This document shows, one piece after another, positions 15,284 to 23,127 of a DNA stretch of 24,398 nt. A program made the translations under genes and the position numbers. Under the pieces are notes generated by a model. The model made no database searches, was not told the origin of the DNA, and saw only the letters and a program-made list of their open reading frames with translations. This DNA comes from Deltaproteobacteria bacterium (lineage in GTDB: Bacteria > Desulfobacterota > UBA8473), in contig JAUXFK010000005.1 of the NCBI GenBank assembly GCA_030623035.1, forward strand, positions 1 through 24,398, in the 5' to 3' direction. The stretch's first letter is position 1. Each line of letters starts with the position of its first letter.

Positions 15284-16450
15284 TCAACTTTCTAAAACCA
15301 CTGCGACCCCCTGTCCCCCGCCACAACACAAGGAAACCAGGCCATGTTTTGCGTTTCGTTTTTTCATCTCATGAACCAGTGTAACTGTAATCTTGGCACC
15401 TGTACAGCCAATTGGATGGCCAAGGGCAAGTGCGCCACCGTTGACATTTACAATATCCCTATTTAACCCGAGTTCTTTTTCACAAGCCAGGTATTGTACA
15501 GCGAATGCCTCATTGATCTCAATAAGGTCTATCTGTTCTAAGCTAAGCCCTGCCTTATTTAGCGCCTTGGGAATCGCGTAAACAGGACCAAGACCCATGT
15601 ACGCGGGGTCAAGACCAACTACAGAGTAAGATCTAAAGCTTGCCAACGGCTCAAGGCCCAGTTCATCCGCCTTTTCTCTGGACATCATCATCAGGGCAGC
15701 CGCACCATCACATATAGGTGAGGCTGTCCCTGCAGTAACTGTTCCTTCTGGCATATAAGCCGGCCGAAGTCTCGATAATTTCTCTATGGTTGTATCTGAT
15801 CTTACGATTTCATCCGTATCAAATACAACCGGTTCCCCCTTTTTCTGTGGGATACTCACAGGTACTATCTCATCCTTAAATCTCCCCTCTGAAGCAGCCT
15901 TCCATGCCCTCATATGGCTCATGTATGCAAACTCATCCTGTTCCTCTCTCTTTATATCGTACTTCTTCTGTAAATTCTCGGCGGTTACTCCCATATTATT
16001 CCCTTCAAATTGGGGAGGCGAGTTGATAGCAAACGTAAATACTGGGAATGTTCTTTGATAGGCTTCCGTAGGCTTTAGCATAATGTAAGCCCAGCGAGTC
16101 ATATTTTCCGCGCCGCCAACAATAAACACCTCTCCGTTGCCTGTCTGGATGGACTGGGCTGCACAGATAACAGTTTGCAAACCGGATGCACATGTCCTTT
16201 GAACAGTCATTGCACCGATTGAAGTTGGCAACCCGGCCTCCAAAAGTGCATAGCGAGCAAGGTTGCTAATCGTCTCTTGCCCTCTGCATCCCATGTAGAC
16301 CTCATCTATTATCTCCGGGTTAATCCCACTTCTGTCTACAACCTCTTTTATCACCAGAGCTGCCAAATTCTCCACGGGAATATCCTTTAAAGACCCACTG
16401 GCTCTACCTACTGGTGTTCTGACTGCTGTAGTAATCACTGCTTCTTTCAT
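15284..16450 (-). CDS. Thiolase (acetyl-CoA acetyltransferase/3-ketoacyl-CoA thiolase)
   Basis: A 388-residue thiolase of normal length. The nucleophile is C87 (QRTCASGLQ), NEAFA is at 313-317, H345 lies in GGALALGHPIGCTGA, and the second catalytic cysteine is C375 in LCCGGGQG. It cleaves 3-ketoacyl-CoA with CoA, or makes acetoacetyl-CoA from two acetyl-CoA. The block GTASPICDGAAA replaces the commoner GNASGINDGAAA. AAGGAGG lies directly before the ATG. It stands between two repeat clusters, on the same strand as the liv operon but over 600 bp from it, so it is probably transcribed on its own. A role in the last step of acyl-CoA breakdown is likely; chain-length preference cannot be read. Confidence 0.92.
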   Translation of the reverse strand: MKEAVITTAVRTPVGRASGSLKDIPVENLAALVIKEVVDRSGINPEIIDEVYMGCRGQETISNLARYALLEAGLPTSIGAMTVQRTCASGLQTVICAAQSIQTGNGEVFIVGGAENMTRWAYIMLKPTEAYQRTFPVFTFAINSPPQFEGNNMGVTAENLQKKYDIKREEQDEFAYMSHMRAWKAASEGRFKDEIVPVSIPQKKGEPVVFDTDEIVRSDTTIEKLSRLRPAYMPEGTVTAGTASPICDGAAALMMMSREKADELGLEPLASFRSYSVVGLDPAYMGLGPVYAIPKALNKAGLSLEQIDLIEINEAFAVQYLACEKELGLNRDIVNVNGGALALGHPIGCTGAKITVTLVHEMKKRNAKHGLVSLCCGGGQGVAVVLES

Positions 16451-16560
16451 TTCTCCTCCTTTTTTTGGCTATTAACCCTACGATGAAAGTTAGCTTTTAT
16501 TGCCCCTCATATTGTATGTTATGAGCTATCATACTCCTTTATATTTTGCCAAATTAGTTA

Positions 16561-16668
16561 GTGTCCATCCAGAAATGAGCAATTTTGTTCAATGCCAAGG
16601 AAGAGGAAGAGATTAAAATCTGAGCCCAACAAAGAGATTGGGCAAAAGGGCCATTTCTGGATGGACAC
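16561..16668. mobile_element. 108-bp element with perfect 17-bp inverted ends
   Basis: gtgtccatccagaaatg (16561-16577) is repeated exactly in inverted form at 16652-16668 (catttctggatggacac). The interior has a small hairpin, gcccaa/ttgggc (16624-16643). It is far too short for a transposase, so it looks like a non-autonomous derivative of an insertion sequence. Sixteen bases of the right end recur at 22319-22334. No target duplication was found next to the ends. A 54-codon frame starting in it (16592) shows no recognisable features. Confidence 0.65.
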
Positions 16669-16682
16669 GGTTTATTTTGTTA

Positions 16683-16777
16683 AAGATTCAAATAGAGTGA
16701 AGCGAAAAATTTCAAATTGTTTGAGGGAGCTTGCGATAGAGTTATTTGCAATTTAGCGTAGCGAATTTAGAACCTTC
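16683..16777. repeat. Palindromic intergenic repeat
   Basis: The left half (aaagattcaaat...gaagcgaaaaatttcaaat) and the complement of the right half (aaggttctaaattcgct...aaattgcaaat) are similar, giving an imperfect palindrome of about 95 bases. A shorter relative of the left half lies at 262-295. It is followed by 16800-16855, which shares aaagaccatccaaatcat exactly with 15185-15202 and ends tggctaaacaattac, the family end. Non-coding. Confidence 0.45.
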
Positions 16778-16898
16778 AAAATGACTCAAATCGTGAGAAA
16801 AAGACCATCCAAATCATAAAATCTTGAAAGCTTCTTAAGATGGCTAAACAATTACTAACCGACAAAAAAGTAACAAGTAATGCCCAAATACTCACCTT

Positions 16899-17207
16899 TT
16901 ATATGATTCGGTATGTTGGCCTTTGAAGATGCTCACCTTTGCAATTCGGGCAGCGGCTGGGACGATTGAAGCGCTTCCTGTCTTTAAAAACATACCCACA
17001 CACCAGGCAACTAAAAGGTTGAACGATAAGCTTCTGTCCCTTATTCGCTATTGAACGAGAAATATGAGAAAGATGCCCATAGACATCCTTTTCCCTAATT
17101 CCAGCAGCCTGGGAAAGTTCTCTAACGTTCATATCCTTTTCACTCAATAGCATAACTATATACTGACGCACCGTTTTTTCATGACTTTGAAGCTCTGCTT
17201 CATTCAT
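16899..17207 (-). CDS. HTH/zinc-ribbon transcriptional regulator (COG3357-like)
   Basis: A 102-residue protein with a winged-helix-like N-terminal half (VRQYIVMLLSEKDMNVRELSQAAGIREKDVYGHLSHISRSI) and a C-terminal zinc ribbon with C67, C70, C86 and C89 (CLVCGYVF...CPNCKGE). This matches the family described as HTH fused to a zinc ribbon. I start at the ATG at 17207, which gives a clean domain start 37 bp after the flavodoxin gene; the frame itself runs further up into that gene. The ribosome site is weak. The position behind the CoA-transferase and flavodoxin genes suggests a local regulator or a redox/metal-sensing accessory protein. Confidence 0.75.
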   Translation of the reverse strand: MNEAELQSHEKTVRQYIVMLLSEKDMNVRELSQAAGIREKDVYGHLSHISRSIANKGQKLIVQPFSCLVCGYVFKDRKRFNRPSRCPNCKGEHLQRPTYRII

Positions 17208-17244
17208 AAGGTTATTTCCCAAAGAGAAATTGAAACATACCTGG

Positions 17245-17706
17245 TTAATATATCTTAGCCTCACAGCCGGCAGCAATCGTCTTGCCCAGTTCTTCGCATT
17301 TGGCCAGTATCTCAGGAAGTATTTCCCCCCTTGACACTACAGGCTCAAATACTTTTTTAAATTGATATCCAATGCATAAACGTTCTATAGCGCTCAACGC
17401 CCCTCTCCCATCATTGCCTGCACTCACGAAAACCACATAGGGCTTCTTAAAGACTCCCTTTCTCCCGCGCGCCTCATTATACGTTCTGTCAAAGAAGTCC
17501 TTGACCATGCCGGACATATACCCAAAGTATTCCGGCGTACCAATAGCCAGGCCATCACATACTATAAGATCCTTGAGCGTTGCATCTTTTGCCCTTTTCA
17601 GGATAACCTCTACATTCTCAATCGATTGAGCCCCTTTAACCACGCTTTCCGCCATTTTCCGGGTGTTGCCCGTCTGTGAATGGTAAACAACCAAAATCCT
17701 GCACAC
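17245..17706 (-). CDS. Flavodoxin/NAD(P)H-quinone-reductase-like protein
   Basis: A 153-residue flavodoxin-fold protein. YHSQTGNTRKMAE (8-20) is the phosphate loop for FMN, and GTPEYFGYMSGMVKDFFDRTY (about 56-76) resembles the FMN ring-binding region of WrbA-type proteins; VSAGNDGRGALSAIERL follows. It would carry electrons or reduce a quinone or disulfide in the cytoplasm. The start codon is GTG, supported by GGAGGA eight bases upstream. It lies 44 bp after the CoA-transferase gene and is likely cotranscribed with it. Confidence 0.85.
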   Translation of the reverse strand: MCRILVVYHSQTGNTRKMAESVVKGAQSIENVEVILKRAKDATLKDLIVCDGLAIGTPEYFGYMSGMVKDFFDRTYNEARGRKGVFKKPYVVFVSAGNDGRGALSAIERLCIGYQFKKVFEPVVSRGEILPEILAKCEELGKTIAAGCEAKIY

Positions 17707-17750
17707 AGTAAATTCCTCCTCAAAAAGCCATCTTTTATAGCCGGCCCATA

Positions 17751-18959
17751 TTAGATTACCTTTCTCTTTTTAAACTGCGCGATTTCTTGGTCACTGTATT
17801 TTCCATATACTTTTAAAATCTCCTCGCTGTTTTCTCCTAACCGAGGAGCAATTTTTTTCGTCCCTGCTTGAGCTCCACTAAAATGGACAGGGAAACCCGG
17901 GATCTTCAAGCTCCCAAAGGAGGCATCTTCCACCTCATCCAGATAATTCGCTTTAACTTGCGGGTCGTCTTTAAGGTCTGTTGGTCGATTAACCGCACAA
18001 ACAAAAAGATCATTTTTTTTAAAAATATCCAGCCACTCATTACGGGTCTTTGTTTTGAAAATTTTATCAAGCAAAGCAATGATCTCATTAGAGCTTTCGT
18101 CAGATCTCTTTTCCAATGTATCAAACTTCGGATTCTTTTCCAATTCAGGACGGCCGATAGCTTTGCAAAAACGTCCCCAATCTCCACCAGGCTGAAGGGT
18201 AATAACAAACCATTTCTCATCTTTGCAACTATAATAGTTTCGAGTAGGGTCAGTATCTAAACGATTGTGTCGTGGCACATCCTGATTGAGCCATAGAGCA
18301 TTTAAGAAATTAAAATAACTCAAGTGTAAGGCTGCTCCCAAAATTGATGTCTGGATTTCCTGTCCTTTCCCGGTACGCTCTCTCATAAAAAGGGCTGTAA
18401 TGATTGCCTGAGCTAAAATAATGGCTGTTGTCTGATCGATTAGACCAAACTGTGAGAGGACAGGAGGCATCTGGGGCTCTCCCATACTGTACATAATTCC
18501 TGATCTTGCCTGGCCTTGAAAATCAAATCCGCCTTGATCGCTATCAGGCCCCTTGGGTCCATAACCTGACACAGAAGCAAAAATCAAACGATCATTGCAC
18601 CTGGAAAGAATAGGATAGGTCATCCCCATCTTTTCGACGGTTTTCCGTCGGAGATTTGTTGCGAAAACATCAAAGTGTGGAATAATACGATATACAATCT
18701 CTCTCCCCTCATCATTGTTTAGATCAATACCGATCGATTTCTTGTTTCGATTCGAGGCCTCAAAAAAGAGATTCCCTTTTCCAGGTAAACCGAAAGAATT
18801 TTGCCCAAAACGGCTGCGACGTCGTATTGGGTCACCGATACCACGCTGTTCTATCTTAACCACCTCGGCCCCCAGATCACCAAGAATTGCAGTACCTCCA
18901 GGTCCTGCATGAAAAATACCCCACTCCAAAATCCGAATGCCTTCCAGCGGATACACCAT
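17751..18959 (-). CDS. Class III CoA-transferase (CaiB/BaiF family)
   Basis: A 402-residue CoA-transferase of normal length. The N-terminal block LEGIRILEWGIFHAGPGGTAILGDLGAEVVKIE is characteristic, as is SVSGYGPKGPDSDQGGFDFQGQARSGIM, in which D146 is the likely catalytic aspartate that forms the mixed anhydride. The family moves CoA between acids, as in carnitine, bile acid, oxalate and benzylsuccinate metabolism. The donor and acceptor here are unknown. GAGGTAGG stands right before the ATG. First gene of a set of three with the flavodoxin-like and HTH/zinc-ribbon genes. A MITE lies just upstream and could affect its promoter. Confidence 0.92.
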   Translation of the reverse strand: MVYPLEGIRILEWGIFHAGPGGTAILGDLGAEVVKIEQRGIGDPIRRRSRFGQNSFGLPGKGNLFFEASNRNKKSIGIDLNNDEGREIVYRIIPHFDVFATNLRRKTVEKMGMTYPILSRCNDRLIFASVSGYGPKGPDSDQGGFDFQGQARSGIMYSMGEPQMPPVLSQFGLIDQTTAIILAQAIITALFMRERTGKGQEIQTSILGAALHLSYFNFLNALWLNQDVPRHNRLDTDPTRNYYSCKDEKWFVITLQPGGDWGRFCKAIGRPELEKNPKFDTLEKRSDESSNEIIALLDKIFKTKTRNEWLDIFKKNDLFVCAVNRPTDLKDDPQVKANYLDEVEDASFGSLKIPGFPVHFSGAQAGTKKIAPRLGENSEEILKVYGKYSDQEIAQFKKRKVI

Positions 18960-19013
18960 ACCCTACCTCTGTTTCTTTTTGAATTGACCAGACATAAATT
19001 TATAAAAAACGAC

Positions 19014-19190
19014 GTAACTACGCAGGTGGGTAGGCTGAAGGCTGAAGACTGTTAGGAAAAACGGGAATACGGCTCATTTTGAAGCCATGTTTGGTGCGAA
19101 AATCTGCCCTCTCTCCACCAAAGTGCGTCAATCGTGCTTTTCGGACCCCTTCAGCCTAAACCCCTTCAGCCTGACTACGTGAGTAGTCAC
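19014..19190. mobile_element. 177-bp MITE with perfect 8-bp target duplication
   Basis: The left end gtaactacgcaggtgggtag and the right end, read on the minus strand, gtgactactcacgtagtcag are followed on both sides by gctgaag; about 21 of 27 positions agree. The element is flanked directly by the octamer aaaacgac on both sides (19006-19013 and 19191-19198), a perfect target-site duplication. It contains three further ctgaag-type units and no coding frame. It lies between the CoA-transferase start and the HD-GYP remnant. I cannot name the parent transposase. Confidence 0.78.
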
Positions 19191-19198
19191 AAAACGAC

Positions 19199-19391
19199 AA
19201 ACAATATGAGCGCAAAACTTCAAAGGAGTAATCCACTCCCTTTTGCCCAAAGGTTGAGTTTCGTTGGTGAATAAATAAAAAAAGTATAGGATAATGGCGT
19301 GGGGGGTGTCAATGAAAAACGATTATAAGGCATGAAGCTTTCGTCTGATTTGATATGATCCTAATGCCTATTGCACATATAATGCAAGTAA
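19199..19391. other. Intergenic region beyond the MITE
   Basis: No gene, repeat or clear terminator. It contains short runs of A (19282) and G (19302-19307). It lies downstream of the HD-GYP remnant. Confidence 0.35.
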
Positions 19392-19748
19392 CTAGGCTCT
19401 TACTTTCTCAGCCATACTGTATATAGTTGCCTCTTCTTCTTGCTCAATCTCAGGTTCTGTTGAAAGCCACTCGAAGAATAAATCTACACACTCTGGACAA
19501 AGCTGAGTATCACTTGCATCCTTTATGATTTCTAATGCCTTTTCTATTTCCATGCCTCGACGGTATGGACGATCACTGGTAAGCGCATGGTAGATATCGG
19601 CAACAGCGGTAACTCGAGCCCAAAAAGGAATCTTTTCATACTTAAGCCCATCCGGATAGCCCTCACCGTCGAATCTCTCGTGGTGATGTAAAATTATAAT
19701 TTTAACCCATCTATAAAACTCTCCAGGTATTTTCTTTAAATTCGCCAT
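19392..19748 (-). pseudogene. N-terminally truncated HD-GYP domain protein
   Basis: The 118-residue frame matches only the second half of an HD-GYP phosphodiesterase domain: HHHERFDGEGYPDGL (21-35) carries the GYP motif, followed by IPFWARVTAVADIYHALTSDRPYRRGMEIEKALEII. The first half, with the HD metal ligands (HDIGK-type) and the usual sensor region, is missing. An in-frame TGA lies three codons before the first ATG, and only 80 bp separate it from the GspE-type gene. Full HD-GYP proteins hydrolyse cyclic di-GMP; without the HD residues this one should not. It is most simply a decayed gene, though a shortened regulatory protein cannot be excluded. Confidence 0.7.
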
Positions 19749-19828
19749 TTGGGCTCAACTATCATAAATTGTTTGTCATCCGCTTCGTTAATATGGTTGC
19801 CCTTAAAAGTCACTATAAAAAGCCGAAC

Positions 19829-22114
19829 TTACTTCATACATACTGTTCGAATATGCTTTATGTCCGTATACCCTTTTATCACCCTCTCTATACCATCCTG
19901 CCTTAATGTCCTCATCCCCTCTTTCATAGCCTGATTGCGTATCTCTTCAACCCTTGCCTTATTCTGAATCAATGCCTTTATATCATCTGAGCCTGTCAAT
20001 AACTCAAATATGCCCGTCCTTCCTTTATAGCCTGTATTGTTACAGGCTTCACATCCCACAGGTCTGTACAAAACAATATCACTGTTATAAGTTATACTCA
20101 AATCCTTAAAGTATTCTTCTCCATATTCGCAAACCAGAGTGTCGAATCCTTCTAAGGAAAGTTCATAGGGTTCTTTACATTCTTTGCAAAGAACCCGAAT
20201 AAGTCTCTGAGCAAGTACCCCCAATAAAGCATCAGAGAAGTTAAAAGGATCCATCCCCATATCTAAAAGTCTTGTAACAGTTTCAGGGGCACTGTTGGTA
20301 TGCAAAGTACTGAATACAAGGTGTCCTGTCAATGATGCTTTAATAGCGGCAGAAGCGGTTTCTGTGTCTCTCATCTCGCCTATCATAATCACATCCGGGT
20401 CTGCCCTCAAAAAGGCTCTGACCGCCGCTGCAAAGTCAAGCCCAATCTTTGGTTTCACCTGGACTTGCCTCAATCCATATTGGGTAATCTCAATAGGATC
20501 TTCTACTGTCCATATTTTTCTTTCCGGTGTATTGATAAAACCCAAAGCCGAATGGAGTGTTGTTGTCTTTCCTGAACCGGTAGGGCCAGCTACCAAGATA
20601 ATCCCATATGGGTTTTGTATGATCTCTTTAAATTTCTCTACGTTCCTATCCGTCATACCCAGCTTACCCATTGGAATCTGTTCACTGTCGGTGGCTAAGA
20701 CCCTCATAACAATATCCTCTGTCCCACCAGCAGTAGGAATAGTGGCTACCCTCAATTCAATGTCCCTGTTTCCAGGCAACTTGAATTTTATCTTCCCGTC
20801 CTGAGGCAACCTCCTTTCAGCGATGTCCAATTGAGACATAATCTTTATTCTCGATATAACGGCCATTTTGTGCCCATAAGGTATAGACTCGTAAGGAATG
20901 CATACACCATCTATTCTGAGCCTTACGTCGGTATTCCGCCTGCCCGGATATGTCTCAATATGAATATCAGAGGCGTCTCTATCACATGCGTCGGATATTA
21001 TCCGATTAACCAATTGGACGATAATACTATCGTTCTCGCTCACTTCTTGCATTTCAGTAGCAAATACAACATCCTCTTCATCATCAAGCTTGCTCAATAT
21101 GTCGCTAATTGACTTACCCCCTCCTTCTTTAGTAAAGAAGAGATTTATATAATTCAATATATCTTCTTTCAATGCAACAACGAATTCACAGGATTTGTCT
21201 CTAAACCTTGACTTGATAAAGTCTGTCCTTTGAAGATCGGCTGGGTCGTCAATACCTATAATAACCTTATCGTTTTTCGATTCTAAAGGGATCCAAAGGT
21301 TTTTTCTTAGATAGCTAACCCTTAAATCTGCCAATAGGTCATCTGGTACCGGGTTTTTTTCGTTGAAACCAACGTATCTACAATCATAAAAATCACTGAG
21401 TGACTTGCCGATATCCTCCTTTGAAACCTTGTACCTTCTCATTAACACGGATTCAACATCTTCACCTTGTGATCTAGCCTCCTTTACGGCCCTATCCAAT
21501 TCTTTAGTTGTAATTATATTATGATCCAAAAGGTAATCTAATTTTGACACCTGCCTTTTGCTCATCTTGATCTGGTTGTAAAAAGCAATCCCTAAAATCT
21601 TTGCCATTTCAGTAATAGAATTTTTATCCTCTAATGTAAAATGGTCACCGCTTTTCTTATTAATCAACTGTATTACACCCAGCAGGTATCTATCAAAGAT
21701 AATTGGTGAGGCTAAAATCTGGATCGTCTTATAGCCGCTTTTTATATCCCAGGTTTTATCGAATTTAAGATTGGTATTGATTTTTTTTAATTGCTCATCA
21801 TTATAGGCATCCTGAATATTAATGATTTTCCTAGCGCATGATGTATGACCGGCAATACTATCAGAACTTATAGGCACCCGAATCTCGCTTGTCTCATTTC
21901 CCACCTTAAATCTAGAATAAAGCTCCTTATGAATCCCATCAACTGCATAGATGGTAATCCTCTCTGCGTCAAATAACCTCAGGATATCATCCTTCATGTT
22001 AATGAGAATCTCGTTTAAGTCCCTGGCAGAGTGTATACGATTGGTAATCTCTCTCAAAGCCAATCCATATTCCACTTCCCTCTTCAAGTCCTCAACCTGT
22101 CTTCCTACACTCAT
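19829..22114 (-). CDS. GAF-MshEN-GspE/PilB-type secretion ATPase
   Basis: A 761-residue protein in three parts. Residues about 10-185 form a GAF sensor domain (LREITNRIHSARDLNEIL...RITIYAVD...LLGVIQLINK). Residues about 192-330 form an MshEN/T2SSE N-terminal domain, known in relatives to bind cyclic di-GMP. Residues about 360-761 are a GspE/PilB ATPase: Walker A GPTGSGKTT at 510-518, Asp box WTVEDPIE at 535-542, Walker B DPDVIMIGEMRD at 572-583, His box LTGHLVFSTLHTN at 595-607, and a zinc site C643, C646, C688, C691. Such ATPases drive pilus or pseudopilus assembly or type II secretion. No pilin, pseudopilin or GspF/PilC gene lies in the window, so the machine is elsewhere. The ribosome site is AAGGAG just before the ATG. 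An HD-GYP remnant follows. Confidence 0.9.
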   Translation of the reverse strand: MSVGRQVEDLKREVEYGLALREITNRIHSARDLNEILINMKDDILRLFDAERITIYAVDGIHKELYSRFKVGNETSEIRVPISSDSIAGHTSCARKIINIQDAYNDEQLKKINTNLKFDKTWDIKSGYKTIQILASPIIFDRYLLGVIQLINKKSGDHFTLEDKNSITEMAKILGIAFYNQIKMSKRQVSKLDYLLDHNIITTKELDRAVKEARSQGEDVESVLMRRYKVSKEDIGKSLSDFYDCRYVGFNEKNPVPDDLLADLRVSYLRKNLWIPLESKNDKVIIGIDDPADLQRTDFIKSRFRDKSCEFVVALKEDILNYINLFFTKEGGGKSISDILSKLDDEEDVVFATEMQEVSENDSIIVQLVNRIISDACDRDASDIHIETYPGRRNTDVRLRIDGVCIPYESIPYGHKMAVISRIKIMSQLDIAERRLPQDGKIKFKLPGNRDIELRVATIPTAGGTEDIVMRVLATDSEQIPMGKLGMTDRNVEKFKEIIQNPYGIILVAGPTGSGKTTTLHSALGFINTPERKIWTVEDPIEITQYGLRQVQVKPKIGLDFAAAVRAFLRADPDVIMIGEMRDTETASAAIKASLTGHLVFSTLHTNSAPETVTRLLDMGMDPFNFSDALLGVLAQRLIRVLCKECKEPYELSLEGFDTLVCEYGEEYFKDLSITYNSDIVLYRPVGCEACNNTGYKGRTGIFELLTGSDDIKALIQNKARVEEIRNQAMKEGMRTLRQDGIERVIKGYTDIKHIRTVCMK

Positions 22115-22278
22115 TTTTTCTCCTTAAAATTAAGATTTAATTTTCTATTTTATCATAAAATATCTCAAAAATGAGCTCAATAGTTAAATTAGATTAGAAA
22201 AAAGTCAAAAAAATTGTAAATTATTTGAGATGTATTGGGGATTAGCAGATTATCCGGTGAGCCTGAAATGGAGGGAAG
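22115..22278. other. Intergenic region between HEPN and GspE-type genes
   Basis: AT-rich; probably contains the promoter of the GspE-type gene. Nothing specific was recognised. The attC-like site that would be expected after the HEPN gene in a cassette is not present here. Confidence 0.35.
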
Positions 22279-22749
22279 TCACACTCTTCGCCTTCCTTGA
22301 CCTGAAAGAGAATTTCTTATTTCTGGATGGACACTACCTATGTTCAACATTTTCCTCTTATAATGTTTCATTAGTTCCTTCTCCCTATTTAATTTTGACG
22401 TGGTTTCAAACTTCTTTCCATTTGCAAGTATTTCCTCGGCTTCTTCCTCGGATATCACGAAAGTATATTCGTAATCTCCTATCTGCCTTTTCTCAAACGC
22501 CCTATTGAGTTCTCTGCCCATTTCTCTTGGGAAAATACCAGTCTTGACGAAATGTTCTCCGAAAGCGGAAATCACGCCTTTATGAGATAAAAACGATAAA
22601 TTCTTTGTGAGTAAAATCGCCTGAACAGAATAGAACATGGCATAGTATGCTCTTGATACTGAGGACTCATAATCTCATTCTTTGAGGAGTATCTCAGCAC
22701 TTTTAAGATATCTCGTAGCCCTTTGAATAAGAGATTCTATTTCTTTCAT
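22279..22749 (-). pseudogene. HEPN-domain protein interrupted by an in-frame TGA
   Basis: Reading from the ATG at 22749 gives MKEIESLIQRATRYLKSAEI, then LLKE, a TGA (22675-22677), then DYESSVSRAYYAMFYSVQAILL in the same frame, and on to a stop at 22279. This is the typical N-terminus of a HEPN protein (PF05168 type), in which the stop takes the place usually held by glycine (LLxEGDYESSVSRAYYAMF), a single-base change from GGA. The ATG overlaps the stop of the nucleotidyltransferase gene as ATGA, the standard coupling of MNT/HEPN pairs. HEPN partners are usually the ribonuclease toxins of such pairs. The C-terminal end runs into an insertion-element end (22319-22334), which supplies the last residues. 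Possible restart at the ATG at 22638 would lose the first helix. Confidence 0.8.
22319..22334. repeat. Lone copy of an insertion-element end
   Basis: atttctggatggacac is identical to 16653-16668, the right end of the 108-bp element. The interior side differs from that element. It lies inside the 3' end of the HEPN frame, coding its SVHPEI residues, and suggests an insertion or deletion event that reshaped the end of that gene. A matching left end is not found close by. Confidence 0.55.
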
Positions 22750-23060
22750 GCAGGCATTCCTTCTCTTCGCACATTTATAAGCAGTGGACTGTTAACTGTG
22801 GAATAGTCTTCCTCAGATACGGGATAGACGGATATCAGCACACCATATTTTAGATTTATCTCTGTTATTATGTCTATCATCCGGTCTATCTCTTTCCCAG
22901 GAAACACTTTCCCTCCAAGAACGATAAGCAAGTCTATATCTGATTCTTCTGTTGCCTCGCCCCTTACCCATGAGCCATAGATGATAACATCTTTCAACCT
23001 CTTGCTATACAATTTTCCAATTTCTTCCATGAATTCCTTAAGTATTTCTTTTATTTTCAT
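22746..23060 (-). CDS. MNT-type minimal nucleotidyltransferase (antitoxin of MNT/HEPN pair)
   Basis: A 104-residue protein with the nucleotidyltransferase signature YGSWVRGEATEESDIDLLIVL: G29-S30, R33-G34, S40, and the metal-binding D41 and D43. It is of the minimal size seen in MNT/HEPN toxin-antitoxin pairs, where it transfers AMP to the HEPN toxin and neutralises it. It overlaps the HEPN gene by 4 bases (ATGA). It begins 67 bp after an attC-like site and is followed by its broken partner, so its original role may be lost. The last residues (REGMPA) are complete. Confidence 0.88.
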   Translation of the reverse strand: MKIKEILKEFMEEIGKLYSKRLKDVIIYGSWVRGEATEESDIDLLIVLGGKVFPGKEIDRMIDIITEINLKYGVLISVYPVSEEDYSTVNSPLLINVRREGMPA

Positions 23061-23127
23061 GGTGCTCTTATCTATTCTATGTGATTTAATTGTTATGCAA
23101 TCAATATATTCCTTCTGTTTGCATGTC

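Noticed and set aside
16592..16756. 54-codon frame starting MPRKRKRLKSE inside the 108-bp element
   Set aside because: It crosses the right end of the element into another repeat; no homologous domain or ribosome site is visible.
22675..22677. TGA read as selenocysteine in the HEPN gene
   Set aside because: The position usually holds glycine, not cysteine, and no SECIS-like hairpin was evident just after it.
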